This document shows, one piece after another, positions 10,681-22,084 of a DNA stretch of 64,000 nt. Position 1 is the first letter of the stretch. Each line of letters opens with the position of its first letter. The notes under the pieces were generated by a model, which was given only the letters and a program-made list of their open reading frames with translations, was not told where the DNA came from and ran no database searches. The DNA comes from Letharia columbiana. Its lineage: Eukaryota > Ascomycota > Lecanoromycetes > Lecanorales > Parmeliaceae. The stretch spans positions 248,001 through 312,000 of the forward strand of contig NW_023501071.1 in NCBI RefSeq assembly GCF_014066305.1. Reading direction: 5' to 3'. A program made the position numbers and the translations under genes.

Positions 10681-12795
10681 GTAGAAATAGCGAAATTATT
10701 TTACGAGTTAAAGGAATTATTAATTAAGATAGCTCTATATAAATAACGCTTATCTTATATTATAGATCTATCTTATTTATTTCTTCTATTCTATCGATTA
10801 TTAATTTCTTATAAATATATAATATAAAGTTATTCTAATAAGTTAAATCGTTTTCTTTATTATAATAAAATAATAAAATATTTTATTTACGATATCTATA
10901 TAATTATTAAAAGTAATAAACTTTATTAATTAAAGATAAATTAGAAGATTATTTAGATTAATATTTATTAAGTAATCGTTAATATTTATATTAATAAAGT
11001 TATTATAGATAATTAAACTAGTAAATAATATATTATTCTCTCTTTCTTTTATTAAGAAGATCTATAATTTATAAAATAACTCTATTAAGATATTATTACT
11101 CTATTTATTAAATTTAATTAATTAAACCTCTTTATAACTTTTATTTATAATTTAAAATAGATCGAGATTATTAAAAATCTTCTATTCGATAAATATACTA
11201 CTAATTAATTTAATCTAATTATTAAAATATTTAAACTAAAGCTAAAGGCTTTTATAAATAATATTTTAAAAAAAAGATATTAGATATACTTTTATTCTTT
11301 TTATATCCTATTATAATATAATAATTTCTTCTTTCTTTTTTTATTTAATAAAATAATTTTTTAAATAGTATATTAATTAGGCGATTAATATAAATTATAA
11401 TTTCTAAGAGTATTTTTAATATAATTTAGCTCTCTATATATCGTAATTTCTATCGATTAGCTTTATAATATTATTTAAAAAATTTCTTTACTTCTATAAG
11501 AGCGAAGTATAGTTAATTAAAATATCGATTAATCTTAATTCTAATTAACTTTATAAGTAATAAATCGAATTCTCGCTTATATCTATATTATAAAATTTTA
11601 AAAACGAGGTTTATTATATATCTATATTCTTATTATATTATACTCTAAAGATTAATTCTTTAATATCGCTAAGATTAACGCTATTATTAATACTAAGATT
11701 TCTAATTAAAATTTATTTTCTAATCTTTATATAATTATTATTAAATATATACTTTATAGAAATTATAATTAATATACTATTAATAAAATAGATATTATTT
11801 TATTTTATTAGAATTTAGATAAAAATATATATAATAAATAATTTTCGAAGAACTTTAATAATTATATTATCTTTAAATTAGATTTTAAATATTCTATATA
11901 TCGTTAATATAGATTTATTAAAATATTAAATAATAAATTTAAGTAGAATTATTAGATAATATTTTATAGTTTTTATTTATTAATTAAATATAACGCTTAT
12001 ATTAATATAGAGATTTATATTAATATTAAAGTTTATAAATATATTTTTAAATATATTTATAAGAATAGTAATTAAGCTAGTTTTTAAATAGAGTATAAAA
12101 ATAATATAGATTAAAATAATATAGAGCTAGATTAAATAGATAAGATTTAAAACTATTAAAATATATAATAAATAAACTCTATAAAAGCTTATTAAAGTAT
12201 TTTTAGCTTTAAATTATATAGTTATAATTCTTCTATTAAATACTTATTTATTTATCTTTTAAATTAATATAATATAATATTTAATAATAATAATAATTTA
12301 AATTAAATAATTAATATAATATATAAATATTAGATTAAGCTAATAGTCTTCTTTTAATTAAATTAATAATATTAATAGCGAAGATAAATAGAAGATCTCT
12401 TCTATATCGATTTATTAAAGTAATATATTTAAAAAAAAGCGAGATATATTTAAATAGAGTTTATATTAGAGATATAGAAGTATTATTATAAGAATATATT
12501 ATATTAATTTAAATATTAAGAAGCTCTTTTATCTATAATACCTTCTTCTAAATATATTAAATTCTATATTTTTTAAAGACTTATATATAATAGATAATAA
12601 TATTCTTTCTTTTTACTATAATATTTATATAATAAAAGATTTATTTTATAATAATATTAAATAGAATTAAATATTAAATAAAGTAGCGGTTTAATAGAGA
12701 AAATATTATTTATAAAGTCTTTTTATAATAATCTTATTATAATATAAGCTCGATAACTTTTTAAATTTATAAAATAATTATAAATTAAGATATAT
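10681..12795 (+). pseudogene. Helitron Rep (rolling-circle HUH endonuclease) domain relic
   Basis: Conserved Helitron blocks are visible. A Helitron-like N domain has LYQDIITLFIKF then NLFITFIYNLKQIEI (about 11085-11170). The two-His metal motif region is degraded to FKKRGLLYIYI (about 11600-11632; the family has FQKRGLPHAHI). The catalytic-tyrosine segment reads KYIFKYIYKNS (about 12030-12075; the family has KYLFKYIYKG). Downstream blocks such as FFQLNQQYQQRRQ match the usual 'AFFELNQ-DP-AR'. His in the HUH motif appears as Tyr (CAT to TAT), a RIP change. The live enzyme would nick and join single-stranded DNA at the element ends. Confidence 0.85.
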
Positions 12796-12839
12796 AGATA
12801 TTTTCTTCTTTAATAAATAGAAATATTTTAAATATAATA

Positions 12840-13100
12840 AAAATAGCTTATCGCGCTAATAGTAATATTAAAATATTATAACTTTTTTTAATATAATATT
12901 TCTTTTTTTATATATTAAAACTTTCTATATTAGATATATTTTTTCTTAATAATTTCTTTTATAAATTAAAGTATTTTAAATTATAGAATAAAAAGATTTT
13001 CGCGCTAACGATGATTTTAAAATATCGCGATTTTTTTTAATATAATATTCTCTTTTTAGTTACTAAAACCTTTCGCGTTAGGCGTATTTTTCCTTTTTTT
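12840..13100 (+). repeat. Two direct repeats between Rep and helicase
   Basis: A unit of about 155 bases occurs twice, marked by TCGCGCTAA at about 12850 and 13000 and by a TTTTTTTAATATAATATT tract. The second unit has far fewer RIP changes (it still has CGCGTTAGGCGTA). The pair is also present, inverted, in the second autonomous copy at about 25430-25600. It may be a linker duplication of the family. Confidence 0.6.
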
Positions 13101-13639
13101 ATTCGTAAATAATTTAATTCTCCTCTTATACTTTGCGTATATTTCTTAATTAATATTTATTATTCTTTATTTAGATTATTTAATAATCTTATTTATATCC
13201 TTTAGATTTAGTATTATATCTTTTCTCTATTAAATAATACGTAATATAAGTAGATCGTCGCGGAAGACTTCTATCTTTATTTGATATAAATTCGTTTAAA
13301 GAAAATAATATTATTTTTAGTTTTTATTATTAATTTTAATCTATTCGCGATTTAGTAAGAATATAAATAATATTATACTAGTAATTAAAATCGACTTTTA
13401 TACGAAGTATATAACTATTAAATTAATATTTAAGATTAAATATAAATAAATTTTAATAATAATTAAATTATTATAATTAACGCTATTTAGAATATAGTCT
13501 TTTATTCTAATAGCTAACTTTTTTTTTTAATAATTATAAAAATATTAATAAGACTATACTTTAGAATATTATATTATAAAGAATATAAAATAATTTTAAA
13601 ATAGCTATTACTATAATTTTATCTAGTATTATCTTTATT

Positions 13640-14884
13640 TTTCTTTAAAATAATATTATCGCTTATTCTTACTTTAAGATTTCTCTTAATATTATTATTT
13701 AATTTAATTATAATATATCGATAGAGTCTAATTTAGCTTAATTATTAAAGATAATTAAGCTTATTTTCTAAAATAAGATTTTTATATAAAATCGCTATAA
13801 TATTAAGATTATCGATTATATATTTTAAGATATTTAAAAAAATTCTACTTCTTTTATTAATATAGTTATATACTTCTATAATAACTTTTATTAAATTCTT
13901 TTAATTATTAAAAGTATTAAATTAGATTATATCGCTTAAGCTACGTTAAGAGTATTCTATCTTTAAAATTATATTTAAATTTTTAAATTAATAAAAAATA
14001 TAAGACTTTAAAATTTTAATCTAAGTAATTAAGATTAAATTAATATAAAGAAATTCGCTTAAAAACTATTAGATATAGATAATAATATCTTAATAAGTTT
14101 TAAAGAATAAGAAGTAATTAATTAATTTATTAGATAATTATTAAATAACTTTATTACTTAGCTAATTAATATTATTTATAATAATTTTAACTTATATTAA
14201 ATAGCTAATTTCTATATATCTAAAATAATTCTTTATACTCTTAATAAGAATATTATTTAATTTAATAATTAAGTTCTTAATAAGTTTTTTAAAATTAAGA
14301 TTATTTATAATAGTAGAGATTAAGTCGTTAATAAGAAAGATAGCTTTCTTCTATCTATTAAAATAATAAATATCTTTAAATTAACCTCGCTTTTATTCTA
14401 TTATTTAAAGTTAAAATAAGATTATATAATAATATTATTAAGAAATTTAAAGTAGTATATAGATCTATATAATAAAATACGTTTATAAATTAAATATATT
14501 AAATCTAAGATATTTAATTATTATATTTTTAAAGATAAATATAATAATAAATAATATTATATATTATATATTTCTTTAACTTCGCTTAATTTAAATAATC
14601 TATATATTTTCTTTTAATATATTTAATTTTTAATTTAATTAATTTTTAATATAATAATTAATAAGTTTTAAAATTAATTATTATAGTAGATTAATCTATA
14701 ATTATATTTCGAGGTTTTTATTTATAATTAATTATATATAAATTTAAGCTAAATTATTAATAAAACTAGTCTATTAATTATAATTTTAAGCGATCTATTA
14801 AGAAGATAATCTACTCGATTAATAAGATATATTAAGAATAAGATTATTAAATAAATACTTCTTTTTTAGATAAGAATATAATTA
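13640..14884 (+). pseudogene. Helitron Pif1-type helicase relic
   Basis: It reads SYFKISLNIII, then SNLAQLLKIIKLIFQNKIFI (about 13720-13790), equal to the 'LA-LL--A-LIIWDEAPM' Walker B block of Pif1 helicases in Helitrons. The final motif reads EVFIYNQLYINLSQIINK (about 14709-14765; the family has 'EVFTHGQLYVALSRVT'). In between, a block like 'LNKD--QFN-QVLN-FPG' is readable near 14250-14290. The family enzyme unwinds DNA during rolling-circle transposition. Walker A upstream of 13640 could not be located. RIP stops are frequent. Confidence 0.85.
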
Positions 14885-15112
14885 ATTAGTAATTTATAGT
14901 AATAGAAGTAGATTATTTATCGTATAGAAAGTAAATAGAATTCGATTTAACTTAGAGTTAGAGCTTTTATCTTTTTTATTAATTTTATAGTAATAAAAGT
15001 AGATTAAAAACGTATAGTAAGCGATTAGAGTTCGATTTAACTTAGAGCTAAGATTAAAATTTTATTTAACTTAGTTTTTTTATTTAACTTAGAAAAATGA
15101 AAAATTTAACTC

Positions 15113-15129
15113 TATGAATTTAATTTATA
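15113..15129 (+). other. Subterminal palindrome at the Helitron 3' end
   Basis: TATGAATTTAATTTATA is an imperfect form of the family palindrome TATGAATTTAATTCATA (8-base arms around one base). It lies 12 bases before the 3' end. Helitrons typically have such a hairpin 10-12 bases from the 3' terminus as a termination signal. The same palindrome is seen in nearly every short and long copy here, for example 5546-5562, 21697-21713 and 63163-63179. Confidence 0.7.
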
Positions 15130-15141
15130 GGCCTTTACTTA

Positions 15142-16124
15142 TACTACTATAATAACGTTAGAAACTATAATAGATAAATACGGAGAATACTATAAAGAAT
15201 ACTACGGAGAAATTAAGCGATAATAAGATTATTATCGTTAAGAATACGACTTAGCTCTCTAAGATCCTACGTTATATACTCTCTACGATTCTATATTAAA
15301 TTATTACTTAGTAAGCGAAGAATACTACTATAACTTAGTCTATTATTCTTATTATATTAATATAGTATATTACTATAATAATATTAGAAACTATAATAGA
15401 TAAATGCGAAGAATACTACGAAGAATACTACGAAGAATACTACGAAGAATATTGCGGAGATATTAAGTAGTAATAAGACTATTATTATTAAGAATACGAC
15501 TTAGCTCTCTAAGATTCCACGTTATATACTCTCTATAATTCTATATTAAATTATTAATTAGTAAGCGAAGAATATTACTATAACTTAGTCTATTATCTCT
15601 ATTATATTAATATAATATATTACTATAATAACGTTATAAGAGAAGAATTTACTACGATAATTATAGCTAATTAGACCTCTATAGAAGAAATATTAAACGA
15701 TATATATTTAAACGAATTAGAATTATTCGATATCTTACTCTAATAGCTATTTTATTATTCGAAAGATTTTACTACGATAGAAGATAATATAAGATTTATA
15801 CTACTAATTAGTATATTATCTTTATTTCTTTTTAATATTTCGATACTTCTTATTATAAGAATATAGTCTCTCTCTATTTTTTATAAATAATTATTATAAA
15901 TTAATTCTTTATACTCGATATACCTTTCTAATTAAGCCTTAGCGCGCCTCTCTCCGTATATATATACTTATATTATATAGATTAAATTAATTTTATAATA
16001 GTAAAAGTAGATTAAAAATATATAGTAAGCGATTAGAGTTTAATTTAACTTAGAGCTAGAGCTAAAATTCGATTTAACTTAGAAAAATTCAACTTTATAA
16101 ATTTAATTCATAGGTCTTTACTTA
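15142..16124 (+). mobile_element. 3' remainder of the host long Helitron
   Basis: This continues the host element after the inserted autonomous Helitron. Two tandem coding-type units (about 15165-15400 and 15401-15640) are followed by the conserved block around CGAAAGATTTTACTACGATAG, the GCGCGCCTCTCT motif (about 15930) and the 3' end with its palindrome. It matches the complement of 5533-6290. Confidence 0.75.
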
Positions 16125-18739
16125 TTAGTAGTATAATATAATATTAATTTTAGCGATATTAATAAATTATAGATTTATATCTTATTTTTATCTTATATCT
16201 TTAAAAGTAAATATAAATCTCTTTTTATTAGTTATTTCGCTAAAGGTATTCGAGTCAATAGTAAAGTCGAAGTTAGCGTTATATACGAACTAAGAAGAAG
16301 ATTTTCTTTTTAAGATAATCTATAGAGTAAGGAATTTTAATTTTAAATTTAATAAGATAGCGAGATTCTCTATTATTAAGATCTTATTATCGTTATAATT
16401 ATAGCGATCTAATATAAAAAGAATCTTATTCTTTATTATATCGAGAAATATCTTATATTTATTTATCTACGATTTTCTTAAAATTATATTATATATAAGG
16501 GGGTAATAAGTATAAAATACGTTCTCTTTAATAGCTATTTACTATTAATATGGAAAGTAAATAGTAGATAATAGATCTTCTCGTAATTCTGTCGTTATAA
16601 TTCTTTAAAGATTTAGATTTTAATAGTAAAACTAATTTTAATAGTAATTCTTCGTAAACTCTATAAATTAGAAACTTATTAATAATTATATATATCTTAA
16701 TATACTTACTATTAATAAGAGCGTTTTATAATAAGTATTTTCGTCTTTATAATAATAGCGTAATTTATATTCTAAAAGAATAACGCGCTAAAGAATTATT
16801 AGAAGTTTTTAATAGATATATATTATAAATATTCTTTACTATAACTTTAATAGAGACTATTTATTTCTTAAATTCTTAGAGGCTTTATAAGCGTCGACTA
16901 ATAGATTTATCTTATATTCGTTATTAATAATAAGTTCGTAAATTCTTATCTCTTATAAGGCCTTCTTATTAATATTAGTTTATTTCTATATTAAATAGTT
17001 ACGCCTTATATAATTCATTTTTCTATAATTAAAATATATTAAATTTCTTAAATCTATATCGATTATCGTTTTTAATATACTCTAAAAAGTATTTAGAGTA
17101 TAAATACTCGATATAATAGCGAAAGATATATAATTCTCGATTATAGCGATAATTATCTTTCTTATTCGAGTTATAATAGTTTTAGAAGTTATTTTATTAA
17201 TAACTAGAGCTAGATATCGTTTATAGTTTATATACTATAAATTATTATTATTTATAAGATATTTCTTAATATCTCTTAAAAGTATAGATTTTCGATTAGA
17301 AAGGCTTATAAAAATAATATAGAGTTAAATATATATTTATAACTTAATATTTAAATTATTTCTTAAATAAATTTTATTATAATTAAGTATAGAATTAAGT
17401 TTAATAAATTTTATATAAAATCTATTAAAGAACTAGTTTATTTATTAGAGAGAATTATAATTATATCTTATCTTTTTATAATAATTTATCTCTTTATAGA
17501 TCTTAATTAGCTAGTTTATAATCTCGTTAATTAATATATAGAAGTTTATAATATTTCTATATCTTCTATTTAGAATATAAGAGATTACTTTTCTATCTAT
17601 ATATAATAGAAGATAAATAATCTAAGACGTTTTTATAGAATAATAGTCTTTATTATTCGATAACTTTTCCTCTATTTTAACTAATTAATTCTTTTATACG
17701 AGATTCTTATTATTAATAAAGAAGAAAGAATTCGATAATTTAATAAACTTCTCTTTTCTATAGATAGAAAGTAAAATTTAAACGAACTTTAATAGAGTTA
17801 ACGCTTATATCTTAGAAATAACTTATAAATCTTTAAATATATTTAATTATAATATTATTAGCTATTATTAAAGCTCTTTATTATATTCTTATAACTTCTT
17901 AATCTTAATATTAACTTACTTTAAGCGTTATTAAATCTTATCTTATTAATTTATTATCTTATTCTTTTTAATTTTAAAATTAATATATTATTTAGCTATA
18001 TCTCGAAATTAGTCTTATTAATAATAAAGATTATAAAGTATAATAAGAAACTAATTAGATTTTTTATCGATTTAATAGCGTAGTTAATTAATATTAATAA
18101 TCTATTAAAAGTTTATAATAGCCTCGATATTCTCTACTATATCGTTAAATAATAAAAATTATTATTAATTAAATATCTAAATAAGAAGATTATTAACTTA
18201 ATTTATCTTATTTAATTATATATTTATAATTTATAATAATTTTAAAATAAAAAGAAACTCTTTTTTCTTTTAAGTTTTTAATATTATAAATATTAAATAA
18301 TAAAGAGAATAAAGAAAATTCTTATAATATCTTTTATAAGGCTTTATTATAAATTCGAAAAATAATATTATATTTTATAAAGACTTTTTTCTTTAATTTA
18401 TAAATTATTTAAATTATCGTAAAAATTATAAATAATCTAAATATTATTCTTTTAAATACTTTTACTTCGCTTAGAGAATTAATTATATAATTATTAAATT
18501 AAGTAGTAATTTTTTTAAATTTATTAATTATATAAATAAACTAATTTAGTAATTACTTTATTTCTCTAACTAATTATAAAGCTATTACGCTATCTCGATA
18601 AATACTCTTTATAACGTATTATCTATATAATAGATTTACTTAAAAATATAATAACTTAACTTAATATCTTACTAAAGCTTCTATTAATAGATTTCTTAAA
18701 TTTATTTATTAATTCGAATATAGTAAGTAAGATAATCTA
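16125..18739 (-). pseudogene. Ty3/Gypsy gag and downstream relic
   Basis: On the minus strand, between the 5' LTR (18740-19660) and the site where the long Helitron entered. A CCHC zinc knuckle is visible at about 16997-17040 as YFNYRKMNYIRRNY, i.e. CX2CX4HX4C with each Cys turned to Tyr and His to Tyr by RIP. Upstream (about 17300-17600) a gag-like helical region reads DFI/FYIKFIKLNSILNYN. The region below 16900 should hold protease and reverse transcriptase, but I could not recognise them, and the space left is short for a full RT. The frame can be joined across the Helitron to RNase H at 5220. So the autonomous element, without insertions, is about 5.6 kb. Confidence 0.6.
16534..16563. other. 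Small inverted repeat
   Basis: Nine-base arms CTATTTACT / AGTAAATAG surround a 12-base loop. It lies within the gag-pol relic of the Gypsy element and is probably a chance product of AT-rich sequence. Confidence 0.4.
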
Positions 18740-19660
18740 GTTATAGTATTAATATCGATATAGATATAGTATTAATATAAATATATTAAATAAGATAATT
18801 AGATATCGAATAATTATATAAATAGAAGATATTAGATAGTAGTAGATAGCTTTACTAAGATACGCTAGGCCCTAATAGGTTATAGAGCTAAATAATATAT
18901 TAAGAAAGACGAGTAAAGATCTATAAATTAAATTCATAATCGTTTTTTTTAATTAGGGCTATCGAGTAAATTTAATAAGCGATCTTTAATAAGCGATCTT
19001 TGATAAGCGATATTTAAATTCCTTATCTTTAAATATCTATAAGACTAAATTTAGTAATTCCCTCTTTATTTAAAAGCCCACATTACGTTCTATAATTTAA
19101 AGGAAATTTTACAATATTTTATAGAAAATAAAAAGGTTATTCTAAAATCAAATAATATACACCTGTTTTTTAATTAAGGCTGTCGAGCGAACTTTAATAA
19201 GCGATATTTGAATTCCTTACGCTTTAATAATTATAAGACTAAATTTAAAAATTCTTTTTTTATCTAAAAGCCTATATTTCGTTCTATAGTTTAAAAAAAG
19301 AATCTTAAAATTTTAATAGAAAATAAAAAAGTTATTCTATATATTAATAATATATATCTATTTTTTTAATAAGGGAGGTGTAGGAGGGCGAGATTTTAAT
19401 AGTTACGAACGCTAATTTATTTATCTACGATAACTTAGATAATCTAATTAAAAAGTATAGAGAATTCGAATTTATAATTAGCTATATATATAAATTTAAG
19501 ATTTTTAAGCTTAGCTTTATCTTATTCTATTCTATATACTAATTAAAAAGCGTAGAGAACTTAAATTTATAATTAACTATATATATAAATTCAAGATTTT
19601 TAAGCTTAGCTTTATCTTATTCTATTATATATACTAATATAGAATATACTTATAATATTC
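18740..19660 (-). repeat. 5' LTR of the minus-strand Gypsy element, split by a Helitron
   Basis: 18740-18909 and 19638-19660 together match the LTR-like repeat at 2412-2585. This copy keeps more C/G (GCTAGGCCCTAATAGG at about 18876). A short Helitron entered between AAGAAAGA and TATAGAATA without duplicating the target. The LTR sits at the gag end of the minus-strand element, as a 5' LTR should. Confidence 0.6.
18910..19637 (-). mobile_element. Short Helitron with duplicated inner unit and duplicated 5' end
   Basis: The 3' end CGAGTAAAGATC is at the left. Two inner units of about 205 bases (18960-19170 and 19180-19380) follow. Each has GCGATCTTT-type repeats and the AATAGAAAATAAAAAGG block. 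The 5' end is present twice in tandem: one terminus at about 19545 (ATATACTAA) and a second at 19637, 92 bases apart. The flanks rejoin as AAGA and TATAG of the LTR, which proves the outer boundaries. Confidence 0.75.
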
Positions 19661-20300
19661 CTTATTATTAAAATCTTATCTCTCCGCGTCTCTCTTATTA
19701 AAAAGATAGATATATATTATTTATATATAGAATAACCTTCTTATTTTCTATTAAAATTTTAAGATTTTCTTTTTAAATTATAAAATAAAATATAAGCTTT
19801 TAGATAAAAAAAGAATTTCTAGATTTAATCTTATAATTATTAAAGCGTAAGAAATTTAAATATCGCTTATTAAAGTTCGCTCGATAGTCGAATAACTCTA
19901 ATTAGATATATATTATTTAAACTTAAAATAATATTTTTATTTTCTATTAAAATTTTAAAATCTTTCTCTTAAATCATAGAACGAAATATAGACTTTTAGA
20001 AAAAAAAATTTTCAAATTTAGTCTTATAATTATTAAAGCGTTAGAAATTTAAATATCGCTTATTAAAGTTCGCTCTATAGCCGAATAGCTCTAATTAGAT
20101 ATATATTATTTAATTTTAAATAACATTTTTATTTTCTATTAGAATTTATAATCTCTTTTTTAAATTATAAAACGAAATATAGACTTTTAAACGATAGAAA
20201 GAATTTTTAAATTTAGTCTTATAAATATTTAAAGATAGAGAATTTAAATATCGCTTATTAAAAACTTATTTACTTTATTAAAAATACTCTTTTATATAAA
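19661..20300 (+). mobile_element. Truncated short Helitron with three inner units
   Basis: Both ends are missing. It starts inside the 5' block (CTCTCCGCGTCTCTCTTATT) and shows three successive copies of the inner unit of about 205 bases, at about 19700-19900, 19901-20105 and 20106-20300. Each has ATTTTCTATTA, AGACTTTTA and ATTTAAATATCGCTTATTA marks. It shows local expansion of the inner unit. Confidence 0.7.
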
Positions 20301-20789
20301 CTTAGATAGTCGAGTAATAATAATTTTAATAAATTTCGAAACTATTTCGCTTTCTTCTCGATTCGAATCTATAAATCTCCCTCGCTAAAAAATTCTAAAA
20401 TCGTAGAATTATAAAATCGTAAAATTATAAAATTAATAATATTCTATAAATTATAAAATTAAAAATAATAATAATTAATATGAAAGAACTTTTATTAATA
20501 TTATAATTAACTTCTTATTAATTAAAGTTAAATTAATTTAAAGTTAATTAATTTCTTAAAAACTTATTAATTATATAACTTCTTTTTTTTCTATTAAAAT
20601 CTTTTAATTTTTTTTAAATTATAGAATATAATATATACTTCTAAATAATTTAGAAACTATTAAATTCGATCTCTTAATTCTAAGTAAATCTGAATCTAAA
20701 AAATATTTACTCTTCGAGAGTCGAATTTAATCTCGAAATAAGATTTAAAGATTAATTACATTTTATAAATATAATCTATAGATTTAAAC
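20301..20789. other. Unassigned AT-rich tract
   Basis: It contains short repeated AAATCGTA/AAATTATA motifs (20398-20455) and a GAATCGAGAAG-rich patch at the left, but no recognisable reading frame or element ends. Confidence 0.35.
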
Positions 20790-21163
20790 TTATTTATACT
20801 TAATATATAATAATTATAATAGTAATAGATATAATAGTAATAGCTATAATAGTAATAGCTATAATAGTAATAATTATTATATTAAATCTATCGAATAAAA
20901 ATAGTCGTTAATTAAAATAATAACTAGAATAGTTACTTATACTTTTAAATATAGAAATCTTAATTAGAATATCTTATATATATAATATTTTATAATATAA
21001 TATTAAATATATATTATATCGTAATATATATCGTTAAGATCTTATATCTATTATAATAAAAAAAGATATAATATTTAACTCTATTTATATTATATTCGAA
21101 TACGATATAATATTACTTAGTATAAAATATTTCGTAAGATATATTATATCTTTTCGACTAGTA
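20790..21163. mobile_element. Single arm of the TIR element
   Basis: It matches the right arm of the TIR element at 32016-32947: the TATAATAGTAATAGC minisatellite, then the block with ATATTATATCGTAATATAT, then the terminus CTTTTCGACTAGTA at 21150-21163. The other arm is not seen, so this is a one-ended fragment. Confidence 0.65.
20812..20880. repeat. 15-bp minisatellite
   Basis: About four copies of TATAATAGTAATAGC (the last one ends ATT). The same unit occurs in both arms of the TIR element near 32330-32410 and 32590-32680. Confidence 0.8.
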
Positions 21164-21684
21164 ATTATATACTTATTAAGAATACTAACTTTTATTAGAA
21201 AGAACTATTAATTTATTAAACTCGAAATTATAGAATTTATTTAAATTATTAAGAAGAATCGATATCTTATAAAATTCTTTAAGTAATTTATTATTATTTA
21301 AATTAATTATTTGACTATTCTCGATATTATAAACTAATCTTCTAGTACTTTTATAATTTTTATAATAAACTTAAATATATAGCTAATATATACTTCTTAG
21401 TTTCTTTATTAATTTTATCTTCATATAAGATATAAGCTTAATAAGAAATATATTATATTAGATACTCTCTTATATTTTATTAATAAAAATAAGTTAATAT
21501 TACTTAAAGACTATTTAAAGCTTAATATCTTATTTATTTATATTATATAAATAATAGATTATAATAATATCTATAATTACTCTATTAAAATAGTAGAGAT
21601 AAATAAAGCCTTTCGTAGTAAGCTTATTATTAGATATAATATAAATTTAAACTAAATAAGGATTAATAGTATTATTAATATTAA
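21164..21684. other. Unassigned RIP-degraded tract
   Basis: The right part (21540-21660) has somewhat more C/G and could be a coding relic, but no motif is recognisable on either strand. Confidence 0.3.
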
Positions 21685-22084
21685 CGAGTAAAGGCCTATG
21701 AATTAAATTCATAATTTTTTTTTAATTAGGGCTATCGAGTAAATAGATAAGCGATCTTTAATAAGTGAACTTTGATAAGCGATATTTGAGTTTCTTACGC
21801 TTTAATAATTATAAGACTAAATTTCAGAATTCTTAAAAATCTGAAAAGCGTAAATAGCGCTTTATAATTTAAAAAAGAAATTAAAATTTTAATAGAAAAT
21901 AAAAAAGTTATTTCTATTATAAATAACGTATATCTATTTTTTTAATAAGAAGTCTCGAAAGGACTAGCGAGCTAACTTAGTCGATTTAATTAAAGAGCGT
22001 AATAACTCTAAATTTATAATTAACTATATATATAAATTTAAGATTTTTTAGATTAGATCTATCTTATTCTTTTATATATATTAA
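21685..22084 (-). mobile_element. Short non-autonomous Helitron copy
   Basis: The ends are CGAGTAAAGGCCTATGAATT (left) and TATATATTAA (right), with flanks TATTAA and TATAAAG. The palindrome TATGAATTAAATTCATA at 21697-21713 is perfect. Three 14-base repeats lie at about 21750-21790. It has one inner unit only. Confidence 0.8.

Larger units (their letters stand above)
8750..15141 (+). mobile_element. Autonomous Helitron relic (Rep plus Pif1-type helicase)
   Basis: The 5' end TTAATATATATAAAAG follows ATTAATA of the host long element. The 3' end GGCCTTTACTTA is followed by TACTACTATAATAACG, where the host continues, so insertion was between A and T. About 760 bases at the 5' side and 250 at the 3' side match the long non-autonomous copies. 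Between them lies a relic of a Rep-helicase polyprotein on the same strand, in the expected Helitron orientation. The total length of 6.4 kb is normal for an autonomous Helitron. Because coding region and termini sit in one element, this links the two dozen short and long repeats to a Helitron source. An alternative is that a separate Helitron landed inside a long copy at 9511-14884. I see no second pair of Helitron ends there. Confidence 0.75.
5221..16124 (+). mobile_element. Long non-autonomous Helitron that hosts two further Helitrons
   Basis: The 5' end (TTAGTATATATAATAG) follows GCGCTAA of the Gypsy pol relic. The 3' end (GGTCTTTACTTA) is followed by TTAGTAG, where the Gypsy frame can be resumed on the minus strand, so the insertion is between A and T. 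The element itself is only about 2.4 kb: 5221-5532, 7682-8749 and 15142-16124. It was interrupted by a minus-strand long copy and by the autonomous Helitron. It contains the same parts as other long copies: a degraded coiled-coil-like reading frame, about 237-base tandem units and a conserved 3' block. The 8090-8330 stretch repeats part of 7700-7950, an internal duplication. Confidence 0.7.

Noticed and set aside
9511..14884. A separate Helitron inserted into a long copy
   Set aside because: No second pair of Helitron termini or A^T junction is visible at these points. A single autonomous element 8750-15141 is the simpler reading, though not fully excluded.
16125..16990. Reverse transcriptase of the minus-strand Gypsy element
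   Set aside because: It is expected here by domain order, but no YVDD-like or FDL-like motif could be read in any minus-strand frame.
20812..20880. CRISPR array
   Set aside because: The repeats are directly tandem 15-base units with no spacers.
21685..22084. Short repeats as solo LTRs
   Set aside because: They lack TG...CA ends and target duplications, insert between A and T, and share ends with a Rep-helicase element.
21685..22084. Short repeats as SINEs or MITEs
   Set aside because: No polymerase III boxes or A-tail; no terminal inverted repeats; no target duplication.
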